A stretch of 64,000 nt of DNA from Chrysopilus asiliformis. Lineage: Eukaryota > Arthropoda > Insecta > Diptera > Rhagionidae. Position 1 is the first letter of the stretch, and each line of letters opens with the position of its first letter. The DNA is taken from NCBI GenBank assembly GCA_964034945.1, contig OZ035960.1, positions 114,239,324 to 114,303,323 of the forward strand, given 5' to 3'. Positions 46,535 to 59,000 of this stretch are shown here, in pieces. The position numbers were made by a program, and so were the translations under genes. The notes beneath the pieces are model-generated. The model did not search any database and was not told the origin of the DNA. It saw only the letters and a program-made list of their open reading frames with translations.

Positions 46535-47742
46535 TCTGGAGCTAGTACTTATTTATGTTTTTTAATTTTTAATTATTCTTATCGTAATTTTATTAACTTT
46601 TCCTAATCAAAAAACGATTTTGCAAAGAATCAGATTTTTGTGATTTTGCTTGTCAAACGAGTAAACAAGTAAATAGAGTATCTGGAAAGTCTTCTAGAGT
46701 GCCTTGACCTTGTACGATTCGATTTTCATTTTCGATTTCGTTTTGAATCGGTATTGTGGAACACGTTCGTATCAAAAAAATAGTGGTACCACAGTTTTAG
46801 TTGCATTTCCGAGTATTTCCGATTATTTTCAAACCGCTTTCTGTGCGACACATTGCGTTTGTGTTTGTGGTTTCTGAAATTTCGCGCGTCATTATTTGCT
46901 GTTGATTTCATAGAGTTTGTAGTGCTTATTTCTATAAGTTTGGTGTTTTAAAACCATTTTTTTAGGTTGACGTTTTTGTTTACCTATGATTTTTAGCAGA
47001 TTTTTAGGGTCGAATCCAAAATTTATACCACACTCGCAGAAAATTTGCAATAAAAAAAATTTACTGCAGTTTTTGTGGTTCTTCTCGCACTTGATGAATT
47101 TTTCATAAGAAATCTAGCATCCTGCTCACTTTCCCAATGAATGGAAACCCTCCTTTTTTCGAATTCACGAAAAAGATTGAACGAATCATATTCGCCGATT
47201 GAGCCACCGAAAATCTCTTTAAAAAACCTTCACAAAGCGTGAAAATGTGAATATTATATTGACGTGTTTTTTGGACACTCCCAAATGTCTTTTTTGTTTA
47301 ATTGATCTCTCAATGAGTCGAAAGAAAGATTTTTTTTTCCATTTCAACCGCAGATGACCATGGAAGTACTCTACTTATAATCCTGGTAGTGCACCGTGAA
47401 GGAGATTATCAACACTGTTTTCGCAAACGTCAAGAAGCAAGCTAGCAAAATAAAACTTTGGTCAAAATAATTAGAAAATCGTAACATAGCAAGGTTTTCT
47501 GCAGTAAAATAAATAATCAAATAAACGCAAAGTTTTAGCAAAGTGTGGTTGAGTGGAACGCTGCGCTGAGGATCCAGTAAAACATAAATTTTGTTGAGAA
47601 ACCGAGTTTTTTTACAGCCGCCGTAAGAAAAAACCTGAGACAGGACTTTTTTTTGTTTATAAAACACTCGCTTTTTAATATTTTGCAGAAACTGAATCGA
47701 CCGGAGGTAGCTATTTATGACATCGAGGAGGTCAAAAAAAGG
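46535..47742. other. Intergenic spacer, VPS45 to MBD2/3
   Basis: It contains the divergent 5' regions and probably a 5' non-coding exon of MBD2/3, because the reading frame is open from an acceptor at 47689. A 98-residue minus-strand frame (47371-47667) has two hydrophobic segments, but no family was recognised and it is not called a gene. Confidence 0.4.
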
Positions 47743-48691
47743 ATGAACATCACGATAGAGAGAAAAAGAGTGGACTGCAACTCATGGCAAAGGGACGATG
47801 TTCTACGAAAAACGGGGCTATCTGCGGGAAAAGTTGACGTCTACTACTATAATAGGTTGGTATAATTGTCTTTTTTAACATCCGCTTTTCATAAAGAACT
47901 GACAGTAATGGGGATTCCTTTGTAAATTTAATATTCCTTTGTGGTTTATGGATTAAACTTCGCGCGGGAAAATAAAATACAGGATTAACAGGTTGAGAGT
48001 CCTTGAAATCCTAGTTTCCCGGTCCAAATTACTTCACCCTAAATTCAATCATTTAATCTGAATTTATAATTATGTTAAAAAAGACGTTTGAACTGTAATA
48101 AATTGAATTTATAGTTTAAAAAGTCCTTAAAATTTTTGTTATTGAAATTGCTAAATATATAAAAAAAGCACTGTGCTTTTTTAAGGTTAATAAAATCCTA
48201 AATTTTGTTTCAGGGGACTTCGCTCGGATATCTCGCTAGTACCACCAATTCGTCAAACGGCCTCGATATTCAAACAACCCGTCACCGTCTACCGAACACA
48301 AGAAACAAAAATCAAGAACGATTTAAAGCAAGGAGTCCAGGAGAAACCGAAACAACTGTTTTGGGAAAAGAGACTCGAAGGTCTACAATCGTGCGATATC
48401 TCAGGATCTGAATTCGGACTAATCGATTTACCGAAAAACCTAAAACCTGTTGGACCAAATGTTAATAATCACACACTTCTCCAATCGGTGGCTACATCTC
48501 TGCACGTGTCGACGCATCCAGTGACCGGGCAAACGGCCGCCAAAAACGTGTTGACTGGGAATTTGGGTGCTTTCTTAAATCCTGATCAACCACTAATGCA
48601 GTTAGTAAATATTTCGGAAGATGATATTCGCAGGCAAGAAGAATGCGTCACATTAGCGAGACGGAGATTGCAGGAAGCTCTTAAGATGTAA
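47743..48691 (+). CDS. MBD2/3-type NuRD subunit with shortened MBD
   Basis: Exons 47743-47855 and 48214-48691 give 196 residues starting MNITIERKRVDC. The first exon carries only the front half of a methyl-CpG-binding domain and stops at GLSAGKVDVYYYN. The usual basic second half (the TGKKFRSKPQLARYLG region) is absent. Exon 2 resumes directly at LVPPIRQTASIFKQPVTV, and ends with the coiled-coil region ISEDDIRRQEECVTLARRRLQEAL that pairs with p66. It matches the Drosophila MBD2/3 delta form. It is expected to act in NuRD without binding methylated CpG. No exon for the missing half is visible in the 358-bp intron. Confidence 0.9.
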
Positions 48692-48956
48692 TATTAGACA
48701 TTAAATAGACGTAATTAATATATATGTGTATCCAAGGTAATAAAGTAAGTTTTTATAAAACAAAATTCATTGTTTTTATTGAATTATTTTACTGATTGTG
48801 AGAGACCTCACAACTCCTGGGCTTTTTAGAGGCTGTTTATAAAATACGTAACGATAGTTTTAGGGTTTTTGGGCCCGCTCCTTCAGCACACTTACGATTT
48901 TCTGTATGTAGTTTCTGTATCGTCTTAACATTACCCCAGATAAATTATGTTTCCTC

Positions 48957-49200
48957 TTTATTTTACTTTCTTATACGAAGCGCGAAATATAATAAAATAT
49001 TGTGATCGTGAAAAACTTCGACATCTTAATTTTGCTTAAAAACACTCCTGAGCTAGAGTCATGAAATTTAATAGAGATGTTTAGTCCTGGAATGGACCCT
49101 GGAAGGTGTTTGGTCCTGTAATCTCAACTTTGGTGGAAATCAAAATGGCGTCTTTTCAATAACGTCAAATTCGCTTTTTTTTTCTTAAAGCGGTCGGTAA
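48957..49200. repeat. Dispersed repeat lacking the tetranucleotide array
   Basis: It parallels 15945-16560 (TTTACTTTCTTATACGAAG, 'cttcgacatcttaattttgc', then 'gagctagagtcatgaaattta' and 'cctggaatggac') but has no (GTCT)n block. It may represent the ancestral form. Confidence 0.55.
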
Positions 49201-49608
49201 GGTATTTTTCTATCTGTTTTTCAATAAATGTTGACAATAAATAAATATTTTGTAGTTAAATAGCTTATTTTATTTGATTCAAGGTATATGAGATTACAAT
49301 TTTAAATAATTTTTTCGTAAAAAAAGCTGCCAAGAATCTAAAAAAGTGTTTTTTTTATATTCAAAACCATTATTCTGCTACATTCAAAAACGTCATTTGT
49401 AAGATAATAAAATAAAATACGTAAAAATACTTTGAACGGTAAAAAAAATTATCTTAAAGTTTGTCTGAACTGTTAATGCTTAACTGAACTAATCGAACAT
49501 TTAAAATTCTTTTAATAGCGAATAACAGACAAGCAGACAAAAAGAAAAAAAAAGCAGAAAGAGTTCCGGTTGGGATTTGAACTTATGGCATACCAAATGC
49601 AGTGCCTT

Positions 49609-49760
49609 GCGCGATTCTCCAAGACAGCCAAACAAATTTAGACGTTTTTCCATCTACAAAAGGTTATTTCCACAACTAAACCAATAAATTTGGAACAAAA
49701 CAAGATTGTAGAACGAAAAACGTCAAAATTTGTTTGGCTGCTTTTGAAAATGCGCAATGC
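49609..49760. mobile_element. MITE of the CCAAACAAATTT family, copy 2
   Basis: GACAGCCAAACAAATTTAGA pairs with TCAAAATTTGTTTGGCTGC, with ATCTACAAAAGG inside. Same family as 25072-25206 and 61298-61470. Confidence 0.6.
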
Positions 49761-49847
49761 AAGAGACTTGATATGCTATAACTCTTTTATGATTTTAATA
49801 AAGTATAAAAAAAGTTAAATTTCCTACAGTAGCCTACGAATATTTTT

Positions 49848-51173
49848 TTATTTCCCAGAAATAGTTATTTTCAATTGTTGTTCTGCCCACGCGAATGTCG
49901 TTTCTTTCGGTTTTTCCGATGGGTAGGTGTTGAAGTCTTGTATCATTTGAGGAATTAGGTCCTCTGGTATTAATACTTGAATCCAATATCCTAGAATACC
50001 ATATGGCAAAGTTTTGCTGACAAACGATCCGGTCACTGTCTCGGCAACGAAAGTCAACGCAAAGTTTTGTCCTTTAAACGTAAAATGCCTGCCATGCCTT
50101 ATTCGATCCTTCACAGCAATCAACAAATATTTAATAGCGTACGCTGGAAACGTAAGTTCCAGACCCTTCGGATGTCTACGTTTCAACGTTTTGGTTAACG
50201 GTGATTGCTGCAGGGCTATCTCACTTGAATTCTTAATTGTCATAGCATAGAAATCGTCGACAATATTTGGTTCGCTGGGGACTTCTATTTTCACATCAGT
50301 GGGACAGATTTCAATGAATGAAAATTCAGCATTCACTCCAGCCAAATCGGAACCTTCTTTTTCTAATTTATCTTTCAGTTCCACTAAAATTTCTGGGAAA
50401 AGTTCGAAAATACTTTGCGATCTCTCAATATCTGTTATAAGCCACGGTCCAGAGACGCTCGGTTCACGTCTCAAATAGTTTGCCACTTGATTACTATTCG
50501 AATGGGAGGCTTCCTCTAATTCTTCATCGGCAACGCCGACGATTTGGCAAAAGTCTACCGAACCGAATGGCGTGTTTGTCGAATCCAATTGTGGGTCTAT
50601 GCAAATAATAACATTTTTAAGCTTTGAATTTAATCCGTCCAAAGATTTTCTCCATGGAATATAATCGCCGGGAAACAAGCGATTGCCCGTTTGAAAGCAG
50701 TAGCGGGCGATGCCTTGGAGCAAGTGTGCAGGCCATGTTGGTGGACGACTTGCTGTTTCTGGGGTGATCTTCAATCTATAAATTTATTATTACAAGCGTT
50801 AATTTCAATTTCCAAGATTTTTTTAGAAGGTAATATCAACATAAAACTACCTAAAAGTCAACTCAAAGCCCATGCCAGAGATCTCATTTGGTTTGCTGTT
50901 ATCAAGCGTATGAACTCTTCCATCTCCATGAAGATCACTCAGACCGAAGCTTATATAGTGCCAATGCTCTGGAATTTCAAGATCCATATCGCCTTTGTTG
51001 TGGTACATACTTATGTAGTCCAAAGGGTCATCACCGCCGAGCCAGTATTTCAGAACTGTGGAGATTTGTAGGGGATTCGTCTGTGTTGGGTATAAATTTT
51101 GGCATTCATCAATTAATGCCTTCAAGCCTGACGGTATTAGAGAGGCTTGTTTGCAGTTTAGATTCTTTGACAT
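49848..51173 (-). CDS. Sufu: Suppressor of fused
   Basis: Two exons (51173-50851 and 50775-49848) encode 416 residues; fly and human proteins have about 470-480. The N-terminal domain has IPSGLKALIDECQNLYP, VLKYWLGGDDPLDYISMY and HYISFGLSDLHGDGRVH. The C-terminal domain has LELTFPAYAIKYLLIA-type and RHGRHFTFKGQNFALTFVAE blocks. Sufu holds Ci/Gli transcription factors in check in Hedgehog signalling. The shorter length comes from a short head and no extended disordered loop. The start MSKNLNCKQAS is the first ATG in frame. Confidence 0.95.
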
Positions 51174-53030
51174 TTTGTATTATTTTTTTTGCTAAAATTT
51201 AATTTATTTAACAATCTGAAACGAAAAAAGACGATCAAGTTTAAAAAATGCTAAAAACAGAATCTCTGAGGACTAAATCAAAGCGTTCATCCCCTTCTTA
51301 CCCCCTCCCTTGCTACCTACTGAACTGTTAAATAATTTTTGATCCGGCTTTTGACTTTTAGATAACTAATAGACAATTTAGACCCAGTATTAGTTTGAAG
51401 TTTCCAATCTAGGCGAAGTGTTGGACTAGGACCTTGAAATTTTTTCACGAGGCTTGTGTTATTTTTCTATTTTTACTAGATCGTGAGTGATTACGGATTA
51501 AGACTTAAAAATAAAGACAGTTTTCAACAATTTTTCCAGTCACTGTATTTTTTACCAATAAAACGATAGCACTGTTAGCTATTGCAGTATATTTTGTATA
51601 AGTTGTAATTTGATATTAATCCCAGTTACTTTTTTTTAACCATTGAACACCTGTTACATTTTTTTCCGAAGCCCCTTCAATTGATATTCGACAAACAAAA
51701 ACAAGACAAAAGAAAATATTCCTAAGTGTTTGAAATTTTTAAATAAAATTCATGTTTAAGAAAAAAAAAATATGACAAATAGTTACTTTACAATAAAGAG
51801 ATACTAATATACATTTTGGGCATAGCTTTTTAGAATAATTACTTAATTTTAATAAAATTTAGCAGCAAGTTTGACAACCACAAATCGGATCTTACATTTT
51901 TTTTGTTTGCTTGTTGAAAAGTTTGATCTTTCCGGTAGTTTGCTTCCGTATATCTACGTAAATCCTTTATTAATTCCAGAATATTCCTTTTATTACTCGG
52001 CTAAACGCACTGGCGATGAAAAAATGTACAGAAAGAGCTTCAAAAACTCATTTTTTTACGAATATTTTTCATCCGAAAAATCTATTGATCGACACAACAA
52101 AATACCATATCAAAACCACAGAGATCGTGGATTTGGACTGTTGATCTTCTGAATAGGTGCGTTCAACTAGAGAGCCTATAGATCAGAAGTTTGACATCAA
52201 AAATGGCCACAAAACTTAAAAATGAACTTGAAAGCATTAAAAAATTTGGTTTTTTGCTACAAATGATTACCAAAATAGTTCCAATTGGTCAGTGTAAGTT
52301 AATATTCATATTTTAAGTGTGATTTTGGAAAGTGGTTTCTTTAATAAATTCAAAATGCGATAGATCCAATATTTCTAATGATTGTGTTAATCGAAATTAA
52401 TTAAAGCATGTGTAAAATGATCTAATCGCATGCTAATTCTCTTACTAATTCCAGTTTTTATTGGAACGTTTCCAGCTTTGCGAAACGATTACTGGAATTG
52501 CGTGCTAAATTTTTGATGTTTGCCATGTAAACAAGACTATTTTATCTTTCGTCTGAAACTGAACAGTTTATTAAGTTCGCGAAGTTTGCGAGAGTTTTGC
52601 GAGGTGAAGTGAATACCCATTTTTATACTAGTAAATTCACAACCCCTTCTTCTTCTCTGTGAAATTTTCTTTCAGCTCGGGAAATTCAAAAAACTGGAAA
52701 ATTTTGGGGAATGAAAATTTGGTAATAGGGGTATTCACTTCACCTCACAAAACTTGGCCAAAAATTGAATTTGCGACATTAGCGATGATTTGCGAGGTGG
52801 AGTGAATACCCCTACTATTTTTTAGGGAACTTACCTTTCGGAAAGATCATTTACTTTGCAGGCTCTCTAACAGCAATGAACTCTGGATGAAAATAACTTT
52901 TGTCCGCATAATTTGCTTATTGAGGAAAGAACTCGTTTTGGGGGTAATTTTTGAGTTTTCGCAAACTGCTTTTCATTTTTTCAACGCTTTTTTAAATTTT
53001 TATACACAACGCACAGATTTTACATGGAAA
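51174..53030. other. Intergenic spacer, Sufu to Cep295-like, repeat-derived
   Basis: About 1.9 kb. The main content is a probable element at 52160-52872. The rest is AT-rich with no recognised exon. Confidence 0.4.
52160..52872. mobile_element. Probable MITE with ACTAGAGAGCC ends, with a nested inner repeat
   Basis: GTTCAACTAGAGAGCCTATA at the left is roughly complementary to TGCAGGCTCTCTAACAGC at the right. Inside, 52590-52822 is bounded and interrupted by GCGAGGTGAAGTGAATACCC in both orientations. A solo end (AAACTAGAGAGCCTACACGA) lies at about 63809. Confidence 0.45.
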
Positions 53031-56000
53031 ATGTCGGTAAATATCACAGTGCATGGTGGCTCTACCCCATCGGGAAATAGAAATTGTTTGATTGACGAAA
53101 AGACGTGGAAACAACAGGAATACGACAGAAGAAGGAAATTACGTTTAGAGCAGGTAAAATGTTTTGTTTTGCTCGATGCAAGCAATCTAAAATGCATAGT
53201 TTTAGGTGAGAAATCAATCGAAACTTCTTGCGTCGAAGCTTCGTACAAATGTTAACCTTGAAAGGCGAAAAACCAACGAAAGAATCGAGAAAACGAAGGC
53301 CGCAGAGTTGAATAAGTGGAGGGAACAATCAGCAGCCCAAGTAAACAAAGAATTTGAAGCTGAGGCTGGTGGGGCTCATCGGGCAGCATTACGAGAGAGA
53401 TGTGGTTCAAGTCGACAGAACACTGGCCCAAAAGTTGTTCCTAGCGAACGGAATTATAGTAGGGGATATTCGCGGGATACGAAAAAAGTGCCTAAAACAC
53501 AGGGCAACCACTTGCCCACAATCTCCCCAATCTCTGAGGAAAATAACGAAAACTCATCGGACGTTGCTAATATTGCAGAACCTTCGACTCGTCCTGTAAA
53601 TCCTCATATCTATCCGCACGTTATTCTACAAAAACGCGACATCGAAAGTAGTTCGTCGTCGTCAATAACAGAAAGTCGACCTCGTAACAAAACTACAAAT
53701 CAAATCCGACCACCAAATTATTTCCAGCCAACGGAACCGAAACCTGAATCAACATCAAAACTTACGAAAACCAAACCAGTGATATTTGAAGTTGACCCCG
53801 AGACCGATGACGCCCAATTGCCCGATATTGAGGATTCTTTTACTAACTCAAATATTCTATTCAGTAGAATACGATCGAGTAACGACTTAGGAAGCATTCC
53901 CCAAAGCGATAAATCCATGTACAATCATCGAGACTACATTGTGGGTGATTCGTCGTCAGAGTCAAGGGATGATCTTCCAACGCAGAAGCATTTCACGCAG
54001 ATTTCCGACTTAATTAAGAGACGCCAGGAATTCTTATCGAATGAAGGACCTAGTTTTAAAGAAGCTGCGTCTATCCCGATACAGCGGCCTAAATCACCCC
54101 TAAAACATTCACCCACGAAAACTAAATCTCTTACCAAGGATTCAACTTATCGAAGCGCGAAGAGTGTGGCTTTTGACGATTTGCCTTCTGGCAGAAAGTC
54201 CAGCGGAACGAATTCGGGAATACAGTTTTACGATTATTTCAATAAATTTGAAAAGAAATATGAACAACTTCCTACAGCAGTTCGGCGACAGAATTTCGCA
54301 AGTGAACCGACAGCTGTCCAATTGGCCAAGGAGGAGAACGAATTGCAAGTGGAAAGAGAAAGGGATTTGAAGGAGTTGAGGTAACTTTTGTACAATATAG
54401 CGATTAAAATCAATATTGGTGAATCATTTTTTATGTAAAAAGCGATAGGATAATCAGGGCACAATGACCTACGGTTTGTTTGAATAAACTTATAGGCAGA
54501 ACAAGTCCTTGGTACAGAAAATATTTTTGTGCTTAGTGTACTTTACAAGTAGTATTGATTATCACACTTTTTTTAAAGCAAACATTTCGATTTTCAAAGC
54601 TCTATTTGTGTGTATAATTAATTTAGATGTAGAACGTTTGAATGTTATTAAGGCGTGTACATCTATATATAATAATGAGGTAAATTTCTTTATTTTTGTG
54701 AATTAAAATGGCGAAATTTACACAAATTGGATTCGTTTGAATTTTTCCCGCGATGCGAAACTCGCACGCTGAGTTTCTCAGCATTTTTTGGTGGTCTACT
54801 CTCTCGTTTGATAGTTTTCTCTCCGTTAAGGCCATTATGGGCGAAATATGATTTTTTATAATATGCTAAAAATTATTTTAGAAGTGTTGATATTATTTTT
54901 CGAATATTTTTTTTAAAGAAATAAAAAAATGCAGAAATACGCCGCGGGCGAAAGTGTTTCTCATTGAATTCAGGGTTGCTTATCACGAATCTGGTGTTGG
55001 AATTCCAAAATTCGAAACGAAAGGTCTTGTAAGGATCTCGTTTTTTCCCAAAAGTTTTAGTTTTTTGGCATTTTAAAATTTATACAAAAAACTTTAAGCT
55101 GGCAACGAAGGGTCTGCTAGTGAGGACAAAAAACGTCAGATTTTTTAAATTCAATACAAAAAGTCCTGAAAAAGCGTGGTGTGACGTATTTTACAGCCCC
55201 TTGGGATGCAAAACTGAAGTACATCGGCGCGTGACCGAGACCTCTGGCGAGAGACGTTGCGGTAGGCCAAGGAAGGAAACCGGTTGTAATGCGAGGGAGA
55301 AAGAGAGAGAGAGCCGATTTTTTAAGAGAGAAACTTCAATATTTCCGTTTATTCACTTTAACACGTTGACGGACAGTAGAAACAAGTGAAATTCGAAAAT
55401 TGACACTAAAACAAGATCGCACTACTCCGTTCACAACCACGTGCATACTCAATGTGTTAACCTTGCATACTAAATTTTTTTTCGAAAACATGACACTAGG
55501 CTTCTACTTGTACGCTGGTAAATGCACATTTGTGCTGCTACAGCCGCAGTGTCTAAAAACGACCGTTTCGTATTGGACGGCTATTGCCGTCATGTCACAT
55601 AGTGAACTTGAACTTGACGGCTATAGACGCAACTGTCCGTCAACGTGTTAAAATATAAAGAATTTCGCCTGCGGCGTATTTTTCTCCATGAAAAATGTTA
55701 CTCTGTGTTGAAAAGTTATACAGTTCTTTAAAAACATGAGAAAATTTTGCAAAACAATACGACGCAAGGTAAAACTTTACCTACAGTCGGAGAAAGGCAT
55801 CGTGGATCCTTTTATAACTCTACATCTCGAAAAAGGCGGTCACGAGAGAAAAAAGGTGTAGGAATCACTAAAATAAAAATGATTTTTCCTACATTTTGGC
55901 CGTTTCTTTAAAAAAATATTTGACAGTTAACATTTTTTGCTTCAATTTTAGGAGAAGATGTGAAGAACGTTCCCAACAGGCCATCCAGCGAGAGGAAGCC

Positions 56001-59000
56001 CGACGAGAGTACGAAGCTTTGACCGATAAACTGGAGGCATTAACTAAGGAAAAACAATCCGTTCAAGCTGCATCACACGATGAGGTTTTAACAATTTCCA
56101 TTCAAGTTTTTAACTTTTCTTACCAATTTCATTAATTTTTCAGTCAAATAACTTCCTCTCCGACAGTCGCTTGCAACGAAACATTACTAAACAACAGAAA
56201 AAAATGAATTGCGTTGTGGAGAATATTCTAAATCGACCAGTAATCATAACTTGCCCAGAAATCACTAATAAACCTTCAAAGGAATCTATTGCAAAACCTG
56301 TTGCTCCCCAATCCCTTAGCGATCGTCACGATATTAATGTTGGCGGCACTAATAAACGAATTGCGACTACTGAAAACAGCATAAACTCTTCCGATAGCTG
56401 TGCATCGATTTTGCTTGATTTTGTGGAGACGAAGAGTAAACAAGTGACAACAGACATTGCTAGCTGTGATAATAATGCTCAAATTGATAAACTTAAAGCG
56501 CTTTTTAGTAGAATTAATGAATTGCGAGAGTATCTTATGAAGGAGATACGAAAGTGTGGAACAGACAATAATAAGAGGAATATGGACAGAATGTTTGAAG
56601 CTGTTAGAGGGTTGGACAACGAGAGGAATTCAATTTTAAGTGAAAAGGAGACGAACAAGAGTGATAAATCGTCTAAAATGCATGGTAGAAATGTCCAAAA
56701 TTTTAGTAATAATTTGGAAAGACCGATAGAAATTGTCACGCAAGTAGAAAATGATTCTAAAATCACTGAAACCGAAAGTAATGAATCGCTTTTATTGTTA
56801 TCGAAGGAGATCGAAGCGACGCAACCGATCAAACTGATAATAAAAATGTGTAATGCGCATGAAAAGGACAAAAAAAGTCCGAAGTTGCAAAAAACTCCAG
56901 CGAAACGGAAGAGTCTAGCGGATTTTAATAGAAAGTATAGACCGAAAAAACTCCACACAAAAACAAAATTGAGTAGACCTCAAGCGAAGGTTGCCGGTGG
57001 TGGCACCGTTGAGACGCAGCCGATTGTTCGGAACAAAGAAAAAACGCAAGAACAAGTAGAGGAAAAGGCAGTTTCAAGTGTCGAGAATAGCACTTCGACT
57101 TCGTATCGCAGTCCACCGCCGTTTGTGCAAACGAAACTCAGTGAATTCCTTGAACGAAGGAGAATGGAACGAAATATCAGTCAAACGAGGTCTGAGAAAC
57201 CACCAACAAAAAAATTGGATCCCAATCTGATCAGTTATATCAAGCGATTGCTTAATATGTCAAGAAACTCGATTGAAATGCTTGGCGTGAGTAGCTCTGA
57301 TGTGGATACCCCAGGAGCGTCTATAATAAATGTTAGTGGGAATGTGTCTTCGATTGAGAGTGCGGGTTTTAATCAAGGACAATCGGAGGTCACAAGATTA
57401 CAACAATTTATCAGTGATAATTACGAATTTCTCAATAAAATGAACGAATCCATGCAGAGTAAGAAATCGTCAAACGATGATTCGACACTAAAAACCACTG
57501 AAGCGATTTGGTTAGACAATCTGAAACGAAAGCAATTGGAAAAGAAATCGAAAGATAAGAAGGACTCCAAGGGAATTCGACCGATATTAAAACCACGACG
57601 GGAGGAGACACCACCGAAACAAGCAATTGCGACTCCAGATTCAGATAAATTGAATTTGGTTAGCAAATATACAGAACTAACAGACAATTGTACGCAGCGA
57701 ATTGCAGAGCTAACCGAAATGATCGACAAAGTTCGGCAGGAGAAGCAGAAAATCCTCGAAATTACGCTTTCTTCGGGTACCGAAACTGGACGGAATTCAA
57801 CGGAATATTTGGATTTTGCCGAAAGACAAATTAGCAAAACTGATTCGAATAAAACACCGGAACTGAAATCCGCACAAACACCACCAGATATAGAAAAGGT
57901 GCAACTTGAGAAGAACAAACTGACCGGAATGAGTAGAGACAGTGGGATTTCGTTATCGCGTCCGGTAACCTCTCTGGACGTTCGCGAGAGTCCGGATATT
58001 CGAATATTCGAGAAATACGTGAGTGAACCACAGATTCAAGAAAACTACGTGCCTGTCCTTCGAGACATTCCGAAAATTACACCACAGTTACTGCAAATCA
58101 TACCGCAAACAAAAGACAGTGACGAGGAGGAGAAGGCAAAAAAGAGTAAACCGCCAGTGTCTTTAGTTCGCTACAGTCCGAATTTGGTAGAAGAGATTCC
58201 GCATGAACTCTCGACGATTTTGGAAGTGGAAACACCAGCCACATCAAGATTACAACTCAAGGACACCATGAAAGATTTTCAAACGAAGAAATTCCTAACC
58301 TTTGAGGAATACACTCGTCAGCAAAATTTGGACGTGACGAAATTCGATCCCGAATTGAGCTCAAAATTGCATATCCAAATCGATGATGACGTGAAAAACG
58401 ACTTACAATATCAGGCATTCCCTTCGCCTCGCGATTTTCTCAACGATGATGAAAATATTTCGCAAAGTGCAGGTCAAGTAATTTCAGCCGAACCCATAAA
58501 ACTGTCTTATAAATCATTTCCAAGTCATCGAGAATATGCGGATAAGTTGGACAAAACTGGTTTGCTAGACTCGAGAAGCATTGACGCGTCTGTGAGTGAG
58601 ACTTCCGAGAGACAAGCCACATTGAAATCTTCAACATCTGTTGAGAGTTTACTGGATGTCATGGCAGAACTACGACGTCGTAATATTTTGACACATTCTT
58701 TGCGAAAAGATTCAGACTCGGATCAGGAAAATAATGGAAAGAATCCTAGCAAAGTCGATGTTAAGCTGGACGATAGTTCAAATGGTATTGAAAAAGAGTT
58801 GGACTCGATGGGATTGAAATGGGCCAGTCTTATGCTAAGGAAATCGCATGAGAAACAGAAGAAGGCTTTTGAAGATAGCAGCACCGCATCGAGTCAAAAT
58901 CTCACATCAAGCGAACGAATAGTGCAAAAGAAATTGCCGACCAGTAAAGCTACTAATAATGAGGTATGTTTAAAAATCTTTTGAAACTTAAGCCGTGATC

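Larger units (their letters stand above)
48692..49847. other. Intergenic spacer, MBD2/3 to Sufu, repeat-derived
   Basis: It holds a decayed dispersed repeat (about 48957-49200) and a MITE (49609-49760). Near 49561-49600 the reverse strand reads AAGTTCAAATCCCAACCGG, similar to a tRNA B box followed by T-rich sequence. This may be a degenerate tRNA-derived SINE but cannot be folded into a tRNA. Confidence 0.4.

Noticed and set aside
49561..49620. tRNA gene on the minus strand
   Set aside because: Only a B-box-like GTTCAAATCC is visible. The cloverleaf stems do not pair, so at most it is a SINE remnant.
51871..52152. 93-codon frame upstream of the repeat at 52160
   Set aside because: It begins at a non-ATG codon, has no family resemblance and lies in AT-rich spacer without splice signals.
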